Of a stretch of 36,556 nt of DNA, positions 1-7,568 are shown piece by piece (position 1 is the first letter of the stretch; each line of letters opens with the position of its first letter). Made by a program: the position numbers and the translations under genes. The notes below the pieces were generated by a model. It was given only the letters and a program-made list of their open reading frames with translations, was not told where the DNA came from and ran no database searches. The stretch is from an uncultured Christensenellaceae bacterium (lineage in GTDB: Bacteria > Bacillota > Clostridia > Christensenellales > UBA1242): the NCBI GenBank assembly GCA_910587225.1, contig CAJULT010000011.1:1-36556 (forward strand). Direction: 5' to 3'.

Positions 1-1028
1 TTTACGCACTTTGTTGAACTAGAAGAAATTGAAGTGGTAGGATTACTTGTTGTTCCCCATTTTGCTGTAGAAGAATTATGTCCGTTCGTCACTGTCCAGC
101 CAGCAAAAGTATATCCTGTACGAGTCGGAGCTGAAAGTGAAAAGTATGAATCGTAATATTTAGTACCTATGTTAGTTGTACTTGAATAACCATTATATAC
201 TCCGCCATTTGGGTCAACTGATACTGTATATTGATTCGCATCCCACTCTGCATATAGAGTTAAAGATGAAGAATAAGTACACAATCCGCCCGCTCCTGCT
301 TTTGAGATTTTATCCCAAGATGGCGTCTCTCCCCCATTGAAATATGTATACTCTTCCCAATCGACACCTTCATAGCAACCAAACCACCGACTAAAATGAT
401 AACCCGTCCTCGAAAAACCACAATATTTTAATGTCGGTGCTATTCCGTAATATACAGTTTGAGAGGAGGTTGAACCTGTAATACCAGATTCTCCAACTAA
501 GCTTTTACTATAATTTATTGTAGCAGTATTTCTTGCAAAAAGGACCGCATAATATGCAGGTTTACTTGAAATTGTACTGCTAGTACGAGTACAACCAGAA
601 TCAGTAGTGGTACTTTGCCCAGACCAATGAGGTATATAATGCGTGCTTCCAGATGACAATGTGCCCGATGCCTTATAAATACCGTCCACATGAAATCCTG
701 TATCTGCCACTCCCCAAATATATGGATCAGCAGCCCAGTAAACTTTTCGCTCTCCTCTTGTCCAGTGTGTGATTTCCCCATAATTTCTAGCACTATCTAC
801 CTGCCCGCCAGTACTAAAACCAGCAACAGTATAACTGCTGTTGGCATAATTCCGTAAAACTGGATAGCAATAAACGTTCCCCCAGTTTGCTTCAGTAGGT
901 TCATCCGGTGGAGATTGCTCCTCTTGATCCATACTAGGAATTTGAACAATTCCAGATAGAAATACTATTCCTCCACTAAAAAGGCATAATGACAAAACTA
1001 CAATTAGAGTTTGAAGAAACTTTTTCAT
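1..1028 (-). CDS. Secreted protein with Listeria/Bacteroides (Flg_new, InlB B-type) repeats, 3' end outside window
   Basis: An uninterrupted reading frame begins at ATG 1028 and runs off the left edge, giving at least 342 codons. I checked codon by codon that there is no stop. Residues 1 to about 26 form a signal peptide (basic KK followed by a long hydrophobic stretch). The body is rich in Ser, Thr, Gly, Tyr and Trp. Two units resembling Flg_new/InlB B repeats are visible: one around residues 200-262 (GYHFSRW, ending LTLYAEWDANQY) and one around 263-342 (DPNGG, then RTGYTFAGWTV). This family is typical of exported, often cell-wall-associated proteins in Firmicutes, with adhesion suggested for some. 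No lipobox is seen; an anchor would lie outside the window. AGGAG sits 7 bases before the ATG. Expression may be phase-variable (see the G8 promoter). Confidence 0.82.
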   Translation of the reverse strand, partial: MKKFLQTLIVVLSLCLFSGGIVFLSGIVQIPSMDQEEQSPPDEPTEANWGNVYCYPVLRNYANSSYTVAGFSTGGQVDSARNYGEITHWTRGERKVYWAADPYIWGVADTGFHVDGIYKASGTLSSGSTHYIPHWSGQSTTTDSGCTRTSSTISSKPAYYAVLFARNTATINYSKSLVGESGITGSTSSQTVYYGIAPTLKYCGFSRTGYHFSRWFGCYEGVDWEEYTYFNGGETPSWDKISKAGAGGLCTYSSSLTLYAEWDANQYTVSVDPNGGVYNGYSSTTNIGTKYYDSYFSLSAPTRTGYTFAGWTVTNGHNSSTAKWGTTSNPTTSISSSSTKCV

Positions 1029-1046
1029 TATATCTCCTTTTTTATT

Positions 1047-1075
1047 ATTCTACATATTTAAAATAAATATGACAA
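1047..1075 (-). promoter_or_regulatory. Second, proximal sigma-A-type promoter of the repeat protein
   Basis: TTGTCA (1075-1070), a 17-base spacer and TAGAAT (1052-1047) are each one mismatch from consensus. The predicted start lies about 12 bases before the ATG and just upstream of the AGGAG ribosome binding site. It would allow transcription independent of the G8 promoter. Confidence 0.45.
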
Positions 1076-1143
1076 ACGTTTTACCCTATTTTTGAGTGTT
1101 TTAGCTTCTTTTCCCGTTTTTATAGAAATATTTTCCAATTCTT

Positions 1144-1173
1144 ATTTTAGCAAATCCCCCCCCGCTTTGTCAA
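1144..1173 (-). promoter_or_regulatory. Sigma-A-type promoter with a G8 tract in the spacer
   Basis: On the minus strand, TTGACA (1173-1168) is followed by an 18-base spacer and TAAAAT (1149-1144). Eight consecutive G residues (1163-1156) fill the middle of the spacer. Loss of one G would give the optimal 17-base spacing. It reads toward the repeat protein starting at 1028, leaving a 5' leader of about 110 bases. Confidence 0.6.
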
Positions 1174-1215
1174 ATAAATTAAGCCTAAATCAAAAAAAAT
1201 GGCGATTTTTTATCA

Positions 1216-1240
1216 ATAATAAAAACGGGCATAGCCCGTC
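1216..1240 (-). terminator. Rho-independent terminator of the zinc-ribbon gene
   Basis: A stem ACGGGC/GCCCGT (1239-1234 with 1230-1225) with a 3-base loop is followed on the minus strand by a T-rich tract. It lies 22 bases after the stop of the zinc-ribbon gene and ends the dnaG-rpoD-zinc ribbon unit. Confidence 0.8.
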
Positions 1241-1261
1241 GTCTTTGATTAATTTATTTAC

Positions 1262-1960
1262 TTATTTCTTGTAAATTAGCCTATGACAATGCTCGCAGGT
1301 TAAAAGCCCCTCTCTTTCAAGTTTGGAGATTTCAGCCGCTGGAAGTTCCATTCGGCAACCGCCGCATGACCTTCCATCAAGCGGAACAAGTACTGGGAAA
1401 ATATTGTCGCTGCGTCTTTTTGCATACTTTTGCATAATAGCCGAATCTACACTTTTAGAAAGAGTAGCAAGTTTCTTTTCAAGTTCCACCTTTTCAGGCT
1501 CAACAGCTTTTGCTGCGTTATCGTAAGCGGCTTTACTTTGTGTGAATTTTTCCTTAGCCATATTATAAACTTTGATTGTCTTATTAAAGTCGGCAAGTAC
1601 GGCATTTACTCTTTCTGCAAGTTTAGTAAGGTTCTTATCTAGAATATTAAGGTTGCTAGCAAGTTTATCCTTAATGACAGCATAGTTGTCAATTTCCTCT
1701 TTTGTCAAAGTATCCACATTTTTTGCTTTCATTTGGTCAAGTTTTGCGTTTTGACTTTCTACTTGCCCTTTAATCGTTTCAATTTCGCGTGCAAGGTCAC
1801 CAGCCTGTTTTTCAAGTGCAACTGAGCGCATTTGTGCATCCTTAGCACTAGCAGACATCTGACTTGCTACTTTTTTATCCTGATTGTCGCGTAGTTTCTT
1901 TTCTATTGCAAAAAGCTTTGCGTCAAGCGACTGATATTCAAGAATTTTATTTAAATCCAT
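1262..1960 (-). CDS. Coiled-coil protein with C-terminal C4 zinc ribbon
   Basis: The protein has 232 residues: a long charged, heptad-like helical region over most of its length and a C-terminal zinc ribbon with CxxC pairs at residues 199/202 and 222/225. This is the layout of the conserved C4-type zinc-ribbon/CT398-like coiled-coil family, whose exact role is not settled. ATG 1960 is chosen over the upstream ATG at 1984 because an AAGGAGGAG ribosome binding site lies directly before 1960, whereas the 1984 start would run into rpoD and place that site inside the coding region. It follows rpoD by 10 bases, in the same operon as dnaG. Confidence 0.85.
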   Translation of the reverse strand: MDLNKILEYQSLDAKLFAIEKKLRDNQDKKVASQMSASAKDAQMRSVALEKQAGDLAREIETIKGQVESQNAKLDQMKAKNVDTLTKEEIDNYAVIKDKLASNLNILDKNLTKLAERVNAVLADFNKTIKVYNMAKEKFTQSKAAYDNAAKAVEPEKVELEKKLATLSKSVDSAIMQKYAKRRSDNIFPVLVPLDGRSCGGCRMELPAAEISKLEREGLLTCEHCHRLIYKK

Positions 1961-1970
1961 ACTCTCCTCC

Positions 1971-3038
1971 TTATTTATCTCCACCTACAAAATCGATAAG
2001 CCTTTTGCTACGATTTGGGTGTTTAAGCTTTCTAAGCGCCTTAGCTTCAATCTGACGTATACGCTCACGGGTAACGCTAAATTCTTTACCAACCTCTTCA
2101 AGCGTCTTAGCCTTGCCATCCATAAGTCCATATCTTTCGCGAATTACCTGCTGTTCACGAGGGGTAAGCGTGTCGATAACTGCGAGTAGTTGCTCACGAA
2201 GAAGGTTTTGTGAAGCAACCTCCATTGGCGAGCGAGCGCTTTCATCCTCAATAAAGTCAGCCATTTTGCTATCTTCTTCCTCACCGACAGGGGTTTCAAG
2301 AGAAACTGGATCTTGCGCGCTCTTTTGAATTTCAACAACCTTAGCCTCACTAATTCCCATAGCCTCAGCGATTTCTTCAAGAGTTGGATCGCGAGAAAGT
2401 TTGGCTGTAAGTTGTCTTACAGTTCTTCCATATCTATTGATAGTTTCAACCATGTGAACAGGAAGACGAATTGTACGAGATTGATCTGCTATCGCTCTGG
2501 TGATAGCTTGTCTAATCCACCAAGTAGCATAAGTAGAAAATCTAAAACCTTTGGTATAATCAAACTTTTCTACCGCTTTAAGCAAGCCCATGTTCCCCTC
2601 TTGAATAAGGTCAAGGAAGGAAAGAGAATTATTGGTTGACCACTTTTTTGCTATGCTAACAACAAGTCTTAGGTTAGATTGGCAAAGTCTTGCCTTAGCT
2701 TCTTCATCGCCGTCAAGCACACGTTTAGCAAGTTCAAGCTCTTCTTCTGGAGTAAGAAGCGGAACTTTACCAATGTCTTTCAAATACATTTTTACAGGAT
2801 CATCCACGCTAGCAAAGCCGGTAAATTCTTCCTCTGCGGCAATAGCATCGTTATCGGTGGTAGGCTTAATAATTTTAATGCCCCGTCCTTCAAGCTTTTT
2901 CAGAAACTTTTGAATTTCATGTGCTGAAACTTCATATTTGAGTAACTTGAAATAAACATCTTCTTCGTTTACTGAACCCTTTTTGGAAGCCACGTCCGCA
3001 ATTTTTTTCATTTCAAGTTCAATCTTATTATCTGACAT
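1971..3038 (-). CDS. rpoD: Primary RNA polymerase sigma factor (sigma-A/RpoD)
   Basis: A 355-residue sigma-70 that directs core RNA polymerase to housekeeping promoters. In order: a short N-terminal region 1.1 (residues 1-58), region 1.2 (MYLKDIGKVPLLTPEEE, from residue 84), region 2 with NLRLVVSIAKKW, DLIQEGNMGLLKAVEKFDY and the -10-binding TYATWWIRQAI, region 3, and region 4 with TLEEVGKEFSVTRERIRQIE. Length is typical of Firmicute SigA, which lacks the large insert of E. coli RpoD. Its start overlaps the end of dnaG by 11 bases, so the two are translationally linked. The TTGACA/TATAAT-like promoters in this window fit its expected specificity. Confidence 0.97.
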   Translation of the reverse strand: MSDNKIELEMKKIADVASKKGSVNEEDVYFKLLKYEVSAHEIQKFLKKLEGRGIKIIKPTTDNDAIAAEEEFTGFASVDDPVKMYLKDIGKVPLLTPEEELELAKRVLDGDEEAKARLCQSNLRLVVSIAKKWSTNNSLSFLDLIQEGNMGLLKAVEKFDYTKGFRFSTYATWWIRQAITRAIADQSRTIRLPVHMVETINRYGRTVRQLTAKLSRDPTLEEIAEAMGISEAKVVEIQKSAQDPVSLETPVGEEEDSKMADFIEDESARSPMEVASQNLLREQLLAVIDTLTPREQQVIRERYGLMDGKAKTLEEVGKEFSVTRERIRQIEAKALRKLKHPNRSKRLIDFVGGDK

Positions 3039-4797
3039 AAAAATCCTCCAAACTCTTTTCTCTTAATTGTTTACTTATTCCATTGAGTGCAACCATGATT
3101 TTTTGACGCTCGTCAAGCGAGGTTGCATTTTTAAACTCTTCGGTGAGTTTTTGCTGCTTATCTTTAAGATGAGCATCAGCAAGCTGCCACAAGCATTCGG
3201 CAAAATAACGCTCAGGACTTAAATTATACTCCTCAAAATTGAAAAGTAGGCAGTCTTTTAAAATCGGCATTTCCTCCACTTCAAAATAGTCGTAATAAGA
3301 GGAAATAACTGTTCTTTCTTTTGCCTTGCGAATTACCTCAACAAAAGATGGCAAAAGTTTTTCATAATCAATCCTGTTGTCAACATACTCTTTGCCATGA
3401 ATAAGCGAGGCAAGAATAAATTTAACAGCTCTTATATTCCCATTCTCACGAGTAACAATGGAAGCCTCTTCCTTAGCTTTCACCTTTTTTGTAGAAGAGT
3501 TATCTTTTACAAGATCTCGCCTCAATAGATCAATCGGTACATTTGTAAGCTCTCTTACCTTTTCAAGATAAGGTTCTGCCTGCGCTGCACTTTCCATTTT
3601 TTGAAGATGTGCAATCACGGCTTTGACAAATTTCCCTTTCTCTTCTGGCTTGTTAAGGTCAAACTTTCTTCGTTCAACTTCAATAAGGTAATCCATAACC
3701 GGCATTGCGTTATCTATTAGCGAAGCTAAATATTCTTTTCCCTTATTTTTTAACACTTCGTCAGGATCCATACCTTCTGGCAGCCAAACAATGCGTATGT
3801 TAAATTCATTTTGGTCGAGTACTTCTAAGCTGTGCAAGGTTGCTTTCTGCCCTGCCGTATCTCCATCAAAACAAAGGACAATATTTTTGCTCATCTTTTT
3901 AAGAGCATTTGCGTTGTCAATCGTAAGCGCTGAACCCATGCAAGCAACCGTTGATTTAAAGCCCGCGCGGTGCATAGCAATTACGTCAATCTGCCCTTCC
4001 ACAATTATTATCTTGTCTAATCCGCCTGCTTGCTTCAAATTTTTGAGTAGGTTTATTCCAAACACTACTTTGCTTTTTTGGAAGACAAGGGTTTCCGCAG
4101 TATTTAGATATTTGGCAAAATCGACCTTTTCTAGCGCTCTTGCACTAAATCCCACACAGTCGCCAAACGCGTTGAAAATAGGAAACATTAGCCTTCCCGC
4201 CATAACATCATAGTAATGATTGTTTTTAACCTTAACTACGCCCGCGTCTAGCATTTCTTGATTTGTAAAGCCCTTGCCTCTAAGGTGATTTACAATATCG
4301 TTAAAGTCGAGGCTGTAACCTATATGAAAATCGTCAAGTTCCCGCTTGGTAAAGCGTCTAAGTTTTATGTAATCTTGTGCTGGCTTAGCCTCTTTCAAAT
4401 AGAGGTTATCTTGGTAATGTCGCCAAGCCTCGTCTAAAAGTTTAAGCATGCGCTCCCTTTGCTTTGCCTTCTTATGAGTATCTTCATCCCCCTTAAATTC
4501 AGGCATTTGCATATGCGCCTGCTCAGCAAGTATTTTGACGGCGTCCATAAATTCGCAACTTTCTATCTTTTGAACAAAGGAAATTACATCCCCATGCTCT
4601 TTACAGCCAAAGCAATGGAATACTCCTTCATCTTGCATAACAGAAAAAGAAGGTGTCTTTTCATTGTGAAATGGGCAACACCCCCAGTATCTATTACCTT
4701 TTTTTTCTAGCCTAACATAACGGGAAACTATTGAAATAATATCATTCTTTTGTTTCAACTCATAAAGCCAGTCGACCGGAAAACCTTTACTCTGCAA
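3028..4797 (-). CDS. dnaG: DNA primase DnaG
   Basis: A 589-residue primase that makes RNA primers at the replication fork with the replicative helicase. The N-terminal CHC2 zinc finger uses C41, H44, C62 and C65 (CPFH and HCFGC). The catalytic core is followed by the Toprim motifs IIIVEGQIDVIA and LCFDGDTAGQKA. The C-terminal part is the helicase-interaction region. The start codon is TTG at 4797, supported by AGGAG six bases upstream and by the conserved N-terminus; no ATG fits. It is the first gene of the dnaG-rpoD-zinc ribbon operon, the usual macromolecular-synthesis arrangement in Gram-positives. Confidence 0.96.
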   Translation of the reverse strand: MQSKGFPVDWLYELKQKNDIISIVSRYVRLEKKGNRYWGCCPFHNEKTPSFSVMQDEGVFHCFGCKEHGDVISFVQKIESCEFMDAVKILAEQAHMQMPEFKGDEDTHKKAKQRERMLKLLDEAWRHYQDNLYLKEAKPAQDYIKLRRFTKRELDDFHIGYSLDFNDIVNHLRGKGFTNQEMLDAGVVKVKNNHYYDVMAGRLMFPIFNAFGDCVGFSARALEKVDFAKYLNTAETLVFQKSKVVFGINLLKNLKQAGGLDKIIIVEGQIDVIAMHRAGFKSTVACMGSALTIDNANALKKMSKNIVLCFDGDTAGQKATLHSLEVLDQNEFNIRIVWLPEGMDPDEVLKNKGKEYLASLIDNAMPVMDYLIEVERRKFDLNKPEEKGKFVKAVIAHLQKMESAAQAEPYLEKVRELTNVPIDLLRRDLVKDNSSTKKVKAKEEASIVTRENGNIRAVKFILASLIHGKEYVDNRIDYEKLLPSFVEVIRKAKERTVISSYYDYFEVEEMPILKDCLLFNFEEYNLSPERYFAECLWQLADAHLKDKQQKLTEEFKNATSLDERQKIMVALNGISKQLREKSLEDFYVR

Positions 4798-4869
4798 ATT
4801 CTGCTCCTAAAATATATCTAATACTCTATTTATACCATAAAAAAAACAAAATTCCTCTTTTTTAATCAA

Positions 4870-4902
4870 AAAAAAGGCTACAATTTTTTTGTAAGCCTTA
4901 TT
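4870..4902 (-). terminator. Terminator after yunB
   Basis: On the minus strand, AAGGCTTAC pairs with GTAGCCTT across an A/T-rich loop (one bulge), followed by a run of T residues. It begins 5 bases after the yunB stop and separates the sporulation block from dnaG. Confidence 0.8.
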
Positions 4903-4903
4903 T

Positions 4904-5557
4904 TTAGCTAATTTTTTGTCCATTTAGCAGAATTTCGGGGATTTTCCCAACAATAATGCTTTCGCTAATCTGCACTTCAAAGTCAACTACTACATTTTGA
5001 GTATTGGCAGGAAGAACCATTCCCACCGTTAAACTTATCACAAAATACAGCCTATGAAGTGTTTGATTTATACCTGCCGAGGTAAAGTTTGAACTAAACC
5101 TAGTGTTCACACTCCCCACAGGGATTAATTGAACCGCTATGTCTGGTCCAAGCCCATATAAAAACGGTATTCCTGTAAAAGTGCCAAGTGCGATAAATAT
5201 CTCAGTATTATTTATTGCGTCAAGCCTAGTTTGCACAAGGTTAGTAACCTGACGAACTAGCCTATTTATTTCAACCGAATTGGTGTTTATCATTACAATT
5301 TCATTTGCAGAGTTGAGTTTTACGTCCACAAGGTCTTCATAGCGGACATCTCCGGTAAGCATTACTTCTTCCACGCTTTGAGAAATTAAAACTGTTGAGA
5401 AGGATCTAACCTTTTCTTGACTTAATGTCACAACAATAGGAGTGACCACTTTGAAATAATAAACAAACAAAAGAGTTAGTACGCATAAAATGCATACTAG
5501 CGCAATCACCCACTTTGTCTTGCGAGAGCGCTTTTTTCTCCTCTTATAGCAAGCCAT
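4904..5557 (-). CDS. yunB: Sporulation protein YunB
   Basis: The 217-residue protein has a very basic N-terminus (KRRKKRSRKTK), one membrane segment at about residues 16-35, and a predicted extracytoplasmic body containing GIPFLYGLGPDIAV and VDFEVQISESIIVGKIPEILL. Layout, length and these motifs match YunB, a protein needed for efficient spore formation in Bacillus and transcribed in the mother cell under sigma-E. The molecular role is unknown. I see no convincing ribosome binding site before ATG 5557. The upstream 85 bases carry a palindromic repeat copy (5602-5644). It lies just downstream of, and parallel to, the spoVA operon. Confidence 0.88.
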   Translation of the reverse strand: MACYKRRKKRSRKTKWVIALVCILCVLTLLFVYYFKVVTPIVVTLSQEKVRSFSTVLISQSVEEVMLTGDVRYEDLVDVKLNSANEIVMINTNSVEINRLVRQVTNLVQTRLDAINNTEIFIALGTFTGIPFLYGLGPDIAVQLIPVGSVNTRFSSNFTSAGINQTLHRLYFVISLTVGMVLPANTQNVVVDFEVQISESIIVGKIPEILLNGQKIS

Positions 5558-5601
5558 ATTAAATATATATGTTACAAAGCGGGCAAATTTTCACAAATAT
5601 T

Positions 5602-5644
5602 ATATATTGAGGCTAGTATGCATCGCATAATACCATATATTGCG
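5602..5644. repeat. Palindromic intergenic repeat, copy A
   Basis: An imperfect palindrome centred on TATGC-ATC-GCATA. On the minus strand it contains ATTATGC, GCATACTAG and TAGCCTCAATATAT. It shares 14 identical bases plus ATTATGC with copy B (35200-35239) and GCATACTAG with copies C (17342-17370) and D (28069-28114). It fills the space between the spoVAE stop and yunB. Confidence 0.6.
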
Positions 5645-6001
5645 TTATTTTTTGGTTTTTGCTTTAAAAATAAGTCCAAATATGAAGGCAAACAAGACTG
5701 CCGCAGCAATACCACCAGCCGTCGCTTCTAACCCTCCTGTGAACGCACCTATAAGCCCTCTTGATTTTACCGCTCCTATCGCGCCCTTTGCGAGCGAAGC
5801 ACCAAAACCGATAATAGGAACGTTTATACCTGCCCGCGCAAAGTTTGAAATCGGGTCAAATATTCCAAAAGCTTCAAGCGCAACACCTATTAAAACAAAG
5901 GTAACCAAGATGCGCGCAGATGTGATATTTGTCTTAATAATTAAAAGCTCACCAAATGCACAGATAAGTCCGCCTATCAAAAATACCCAAAGATAATACA
6001 T
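5645..6001 (-). CDS. spoVAE: Stage V sporulation protein AE
   Basis: A 118-residue, very hydrophobic membrane protein with about four membrane segments. It has the SpoVAC/SpoVAE-type motifs FLIGGLICAFGELLI, ALEAFGIFDPISNFARAG and VPIIGFGASLAKGAI. With SpoVAC and SpoVAD it forms part of the inner-membrane machinery that moves Ca-dipicolinate into the forespore and releases it in germination. The start is ATG 6001, which overlaps the spoVAD stop (TAATG) and follows GGAGGAG; an upstream in-frame start at 6040 would add 13 implausible residues inside spoVAD. Last gene of spoVAC-AD-AE. Confidence 0.93.
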   Translation of the reverse strand: MYYLWVFLIGGLICAFGELLIIKTNITSARILVTFVLIGVALEAFGIFDPISNFARAGINVPIIGFGASLAKGAIGAVKSRGLIGAFTGGLEATAGGIAAAVLFAFIFGLIFKAKTKK

Positions 6002-7008
6002 TACTCCTCCTTTTCCCCTTCTATAACTATCGCATGGCAAACTCCGGGAATAGTATCGCCCTGCTGAGTTGCGGTAGTTGAAAGAAGAGCGCCCGTTGGC
6101 GCAAAAAGAACTTTCTTATAACTTCCGTCCTTTAATTTTTTCATAATAAAGGAATTTAAAACGGTAGCGCTACAACCACAGCCACTAGCACCGCACAAGG
6201 TTGCCTGATCTCTGGTAAAATACATTTGCCCACAATCGTTATAATTTAATCCTAATTTAATACCCTGATCTTCCATAAGGTCAATTAAAATTTCACTGCC
6301 AAGCTTGCCAAGGTCACCCGTCACTATAAGGTCATAATCATCTGGCGTTGTATTTGTATCTCTAAAATGCACAAGTAAAGTGTCCATTGCTGCGGGCGCC
6401 ATTGCTGCCCCCATATCGTTAACGTCATTAATTCCATAGTCAACGACGCGACCAAAGGTAGCCGAAGTTATTCTCGGCCCTTTTCCTTTTAAGGATAGCA
6501 CGCACGCGCCCGCCCCTGTCACCGTCCACTGCGAAGTTGGCGGGCGCTGATTGCCTAGTTCCAACGGGAACCGAAACTGCCGCTCAGCAGTACAAAAATG
6601 AGAAGCCGTCGAACAAACCACATGATCAAATTGCCTGCCGTCGATAAGTGACGCCCCTACCGCTAAACTTTCCGCCATAGTCGAACACGCGCCAAATAAG
6701 CCTAGGTATGCAAAGTTAAAATCTCTTGCTGCATAAGAAGAAGATATAATTTGGTTTAAAAGGTCACCGGCGAGCAAGAGATCAACATCGGTAGGCTTTA
6801 TTTTTGCCGATTCAATTGCTCCTACAATGGCATGCTGAATCATCTTACGCTCAGCCTTCTCATAGGTCTTTTCACCAAAGCTATCGCTTTTCATAACATA
6901 ATCAAAATACTCACCAAAGTTTCCCTTCCCCTCTTTCGGGCCAACTATTGAATAACTGCCGATTATAATCGGTTTGTTTTTAAATTTAACAGTTTGACTT
7001 TTTGACAT
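6001..7008 (-). CDS. spoVAD: Stage V sporulation protein AD
   Basis: The 335-residue soluble SpoVA subunit has a thiolase/ketosynthase-like fold, known in Bacillus to bind dipicolinic acid. Visible family motifs include IIIGSYSIVGPKEGKG near the N-terminus, GLFGACSTMAESL, TASHFCTAERQFR, TGAGACVLS and GCGCSATVL near the C-terminus. Length matches the family. AGGAG lies six bases before ATG 7008. It sits between spoVAC (9 bases upstream) and spoVAE (overlapping stop/start), so translation of the operon is tightly coupled. Forespore expression under sigma-G is expected for the family; I could not identify a convincing sigma-G promoter. Confidence 0.97.
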   Translation of the reverse strand: MSKSQTVKFKNKPIIIGSYSIVGPKEGKGNFGEYFDYVMKSDSFGEKTYEKAERKMIQHAIVGAIESAKIKPTDVDLLLAGDLLNQIISSSYAARDFNFAYLGLFGACSTMAESLAVGASLIDGRQFDHVVCSTASHFCTAERQFRFPLELGNQRPPTSQWTVTGAGACVLSLKGKGPRITSATFGRVVDYGINDVNDMGAAMAPAAMDTLLVHFRDTNTTPDDYDLIVTGDLGKLGSEILIDLMEDQGIKLGLNYNDCGQMYFTRDQATLCGASGCGCSATVLNSFIMKKLKDGSYKKVLFAPTGALLSTTATQQGDTIPGVCHAIVIEGEKEE

Positions 7009-7017
7009 TATAAGCTC

Positions 7018-7464
7018 CTAAATAAATAGATAAATGAGTCCTACCAGCACGCTAGCTACCACTCCTGACACAATCACAGGGCCTGCTATCGTAAACATCT
7101 TTACGCATAGTCCATAGATAATGCCCTCATTCTTAAATTCCAAGGCTGGTGAGGTAATCGAGTTTGAAAAACCAGTAATAGGCACAATAGAGCCGCCGCC
7201 TGCAAACTTACCTATTCTATCATAAACGCCGATACCTGTCAGGAAGGAGGCTATAAAAATTAAGGCTATAAGAGTATACGCCCATGCAGTCTGCTCTGCC
7301 ATGGTAGGAAAGCCTAACATAATTAGGTCATTAATACCCTGCCCCAAAATACAGATAAGCCCACCAACCCAAAAGGAATTAAATAAGCTAGGCCAAGGTC
7401 TAGTTTTAGGAATTTTGGCTTTTACATATTTATTATAGGCTTCGTTTCTCTTCTTCTCATCCAT
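7018..7464 (-). CDS. spoVAC: Stage V sporulation protein AC
   Basis: A 148-residue integral membrane protein with about four to five membrane segments, including SFWVGGLICILGQGINDL, IASFLTGIGVYDRIGKFAG and VPITGFSNSITSPALEFK. These are diagnostic of SpoVAC, which in Bacillus behaves as a mechanosensitive channel in the spore inner membrane for dipicolinate. ATG 7464 is chosen: AGGAG is 8 bases upstream. The TTG at 7494, in frame, has no ribosome binding site and overlaps the divergent lipoprotein promoter region. First gene of spoVAC-AD-AE. Confidence 0.94.
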   Translation of the reverse strand: MDEKKRNEAYNKYVKAKIPKTRPWPSLFNSFWVGGLICILGQGINDLIMLGFPTMAEQTAWAYTLIALIFIASFLTGIGVYDRIGKFAGGGSIVPITGFSNSITSPALEFKNEGIIYGLCVKMFTIAGPVIVSGVVASVLVGLIYLFI

Positions 7465-7568
7465 AAATATTACTCCTATAAGAGTTTTTGCCAAATTACA
7501 GAGAAATTAAACTTCCCCCGCATAAAATCAGTGATTTGCCGCACACTAAGGGTAAAATGGAGGAATTT

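Noticed and set aside
515..793. Minus-strand frame of 92 codons inside the repeat-protein gene
   Set aside because: It lies in a different frame of the longer repeat-protein reading frame (1-1028), which has a signal peptide, ribosome binding site and recognisable repeats.
7488..7568. Longer N-terminus of the lipoprotein from ATG 7488
   Set aside because: It would place 27 polar residues before a perfect lipoprotein signal peptide and ignores the GGAGG just before ATG 7569.
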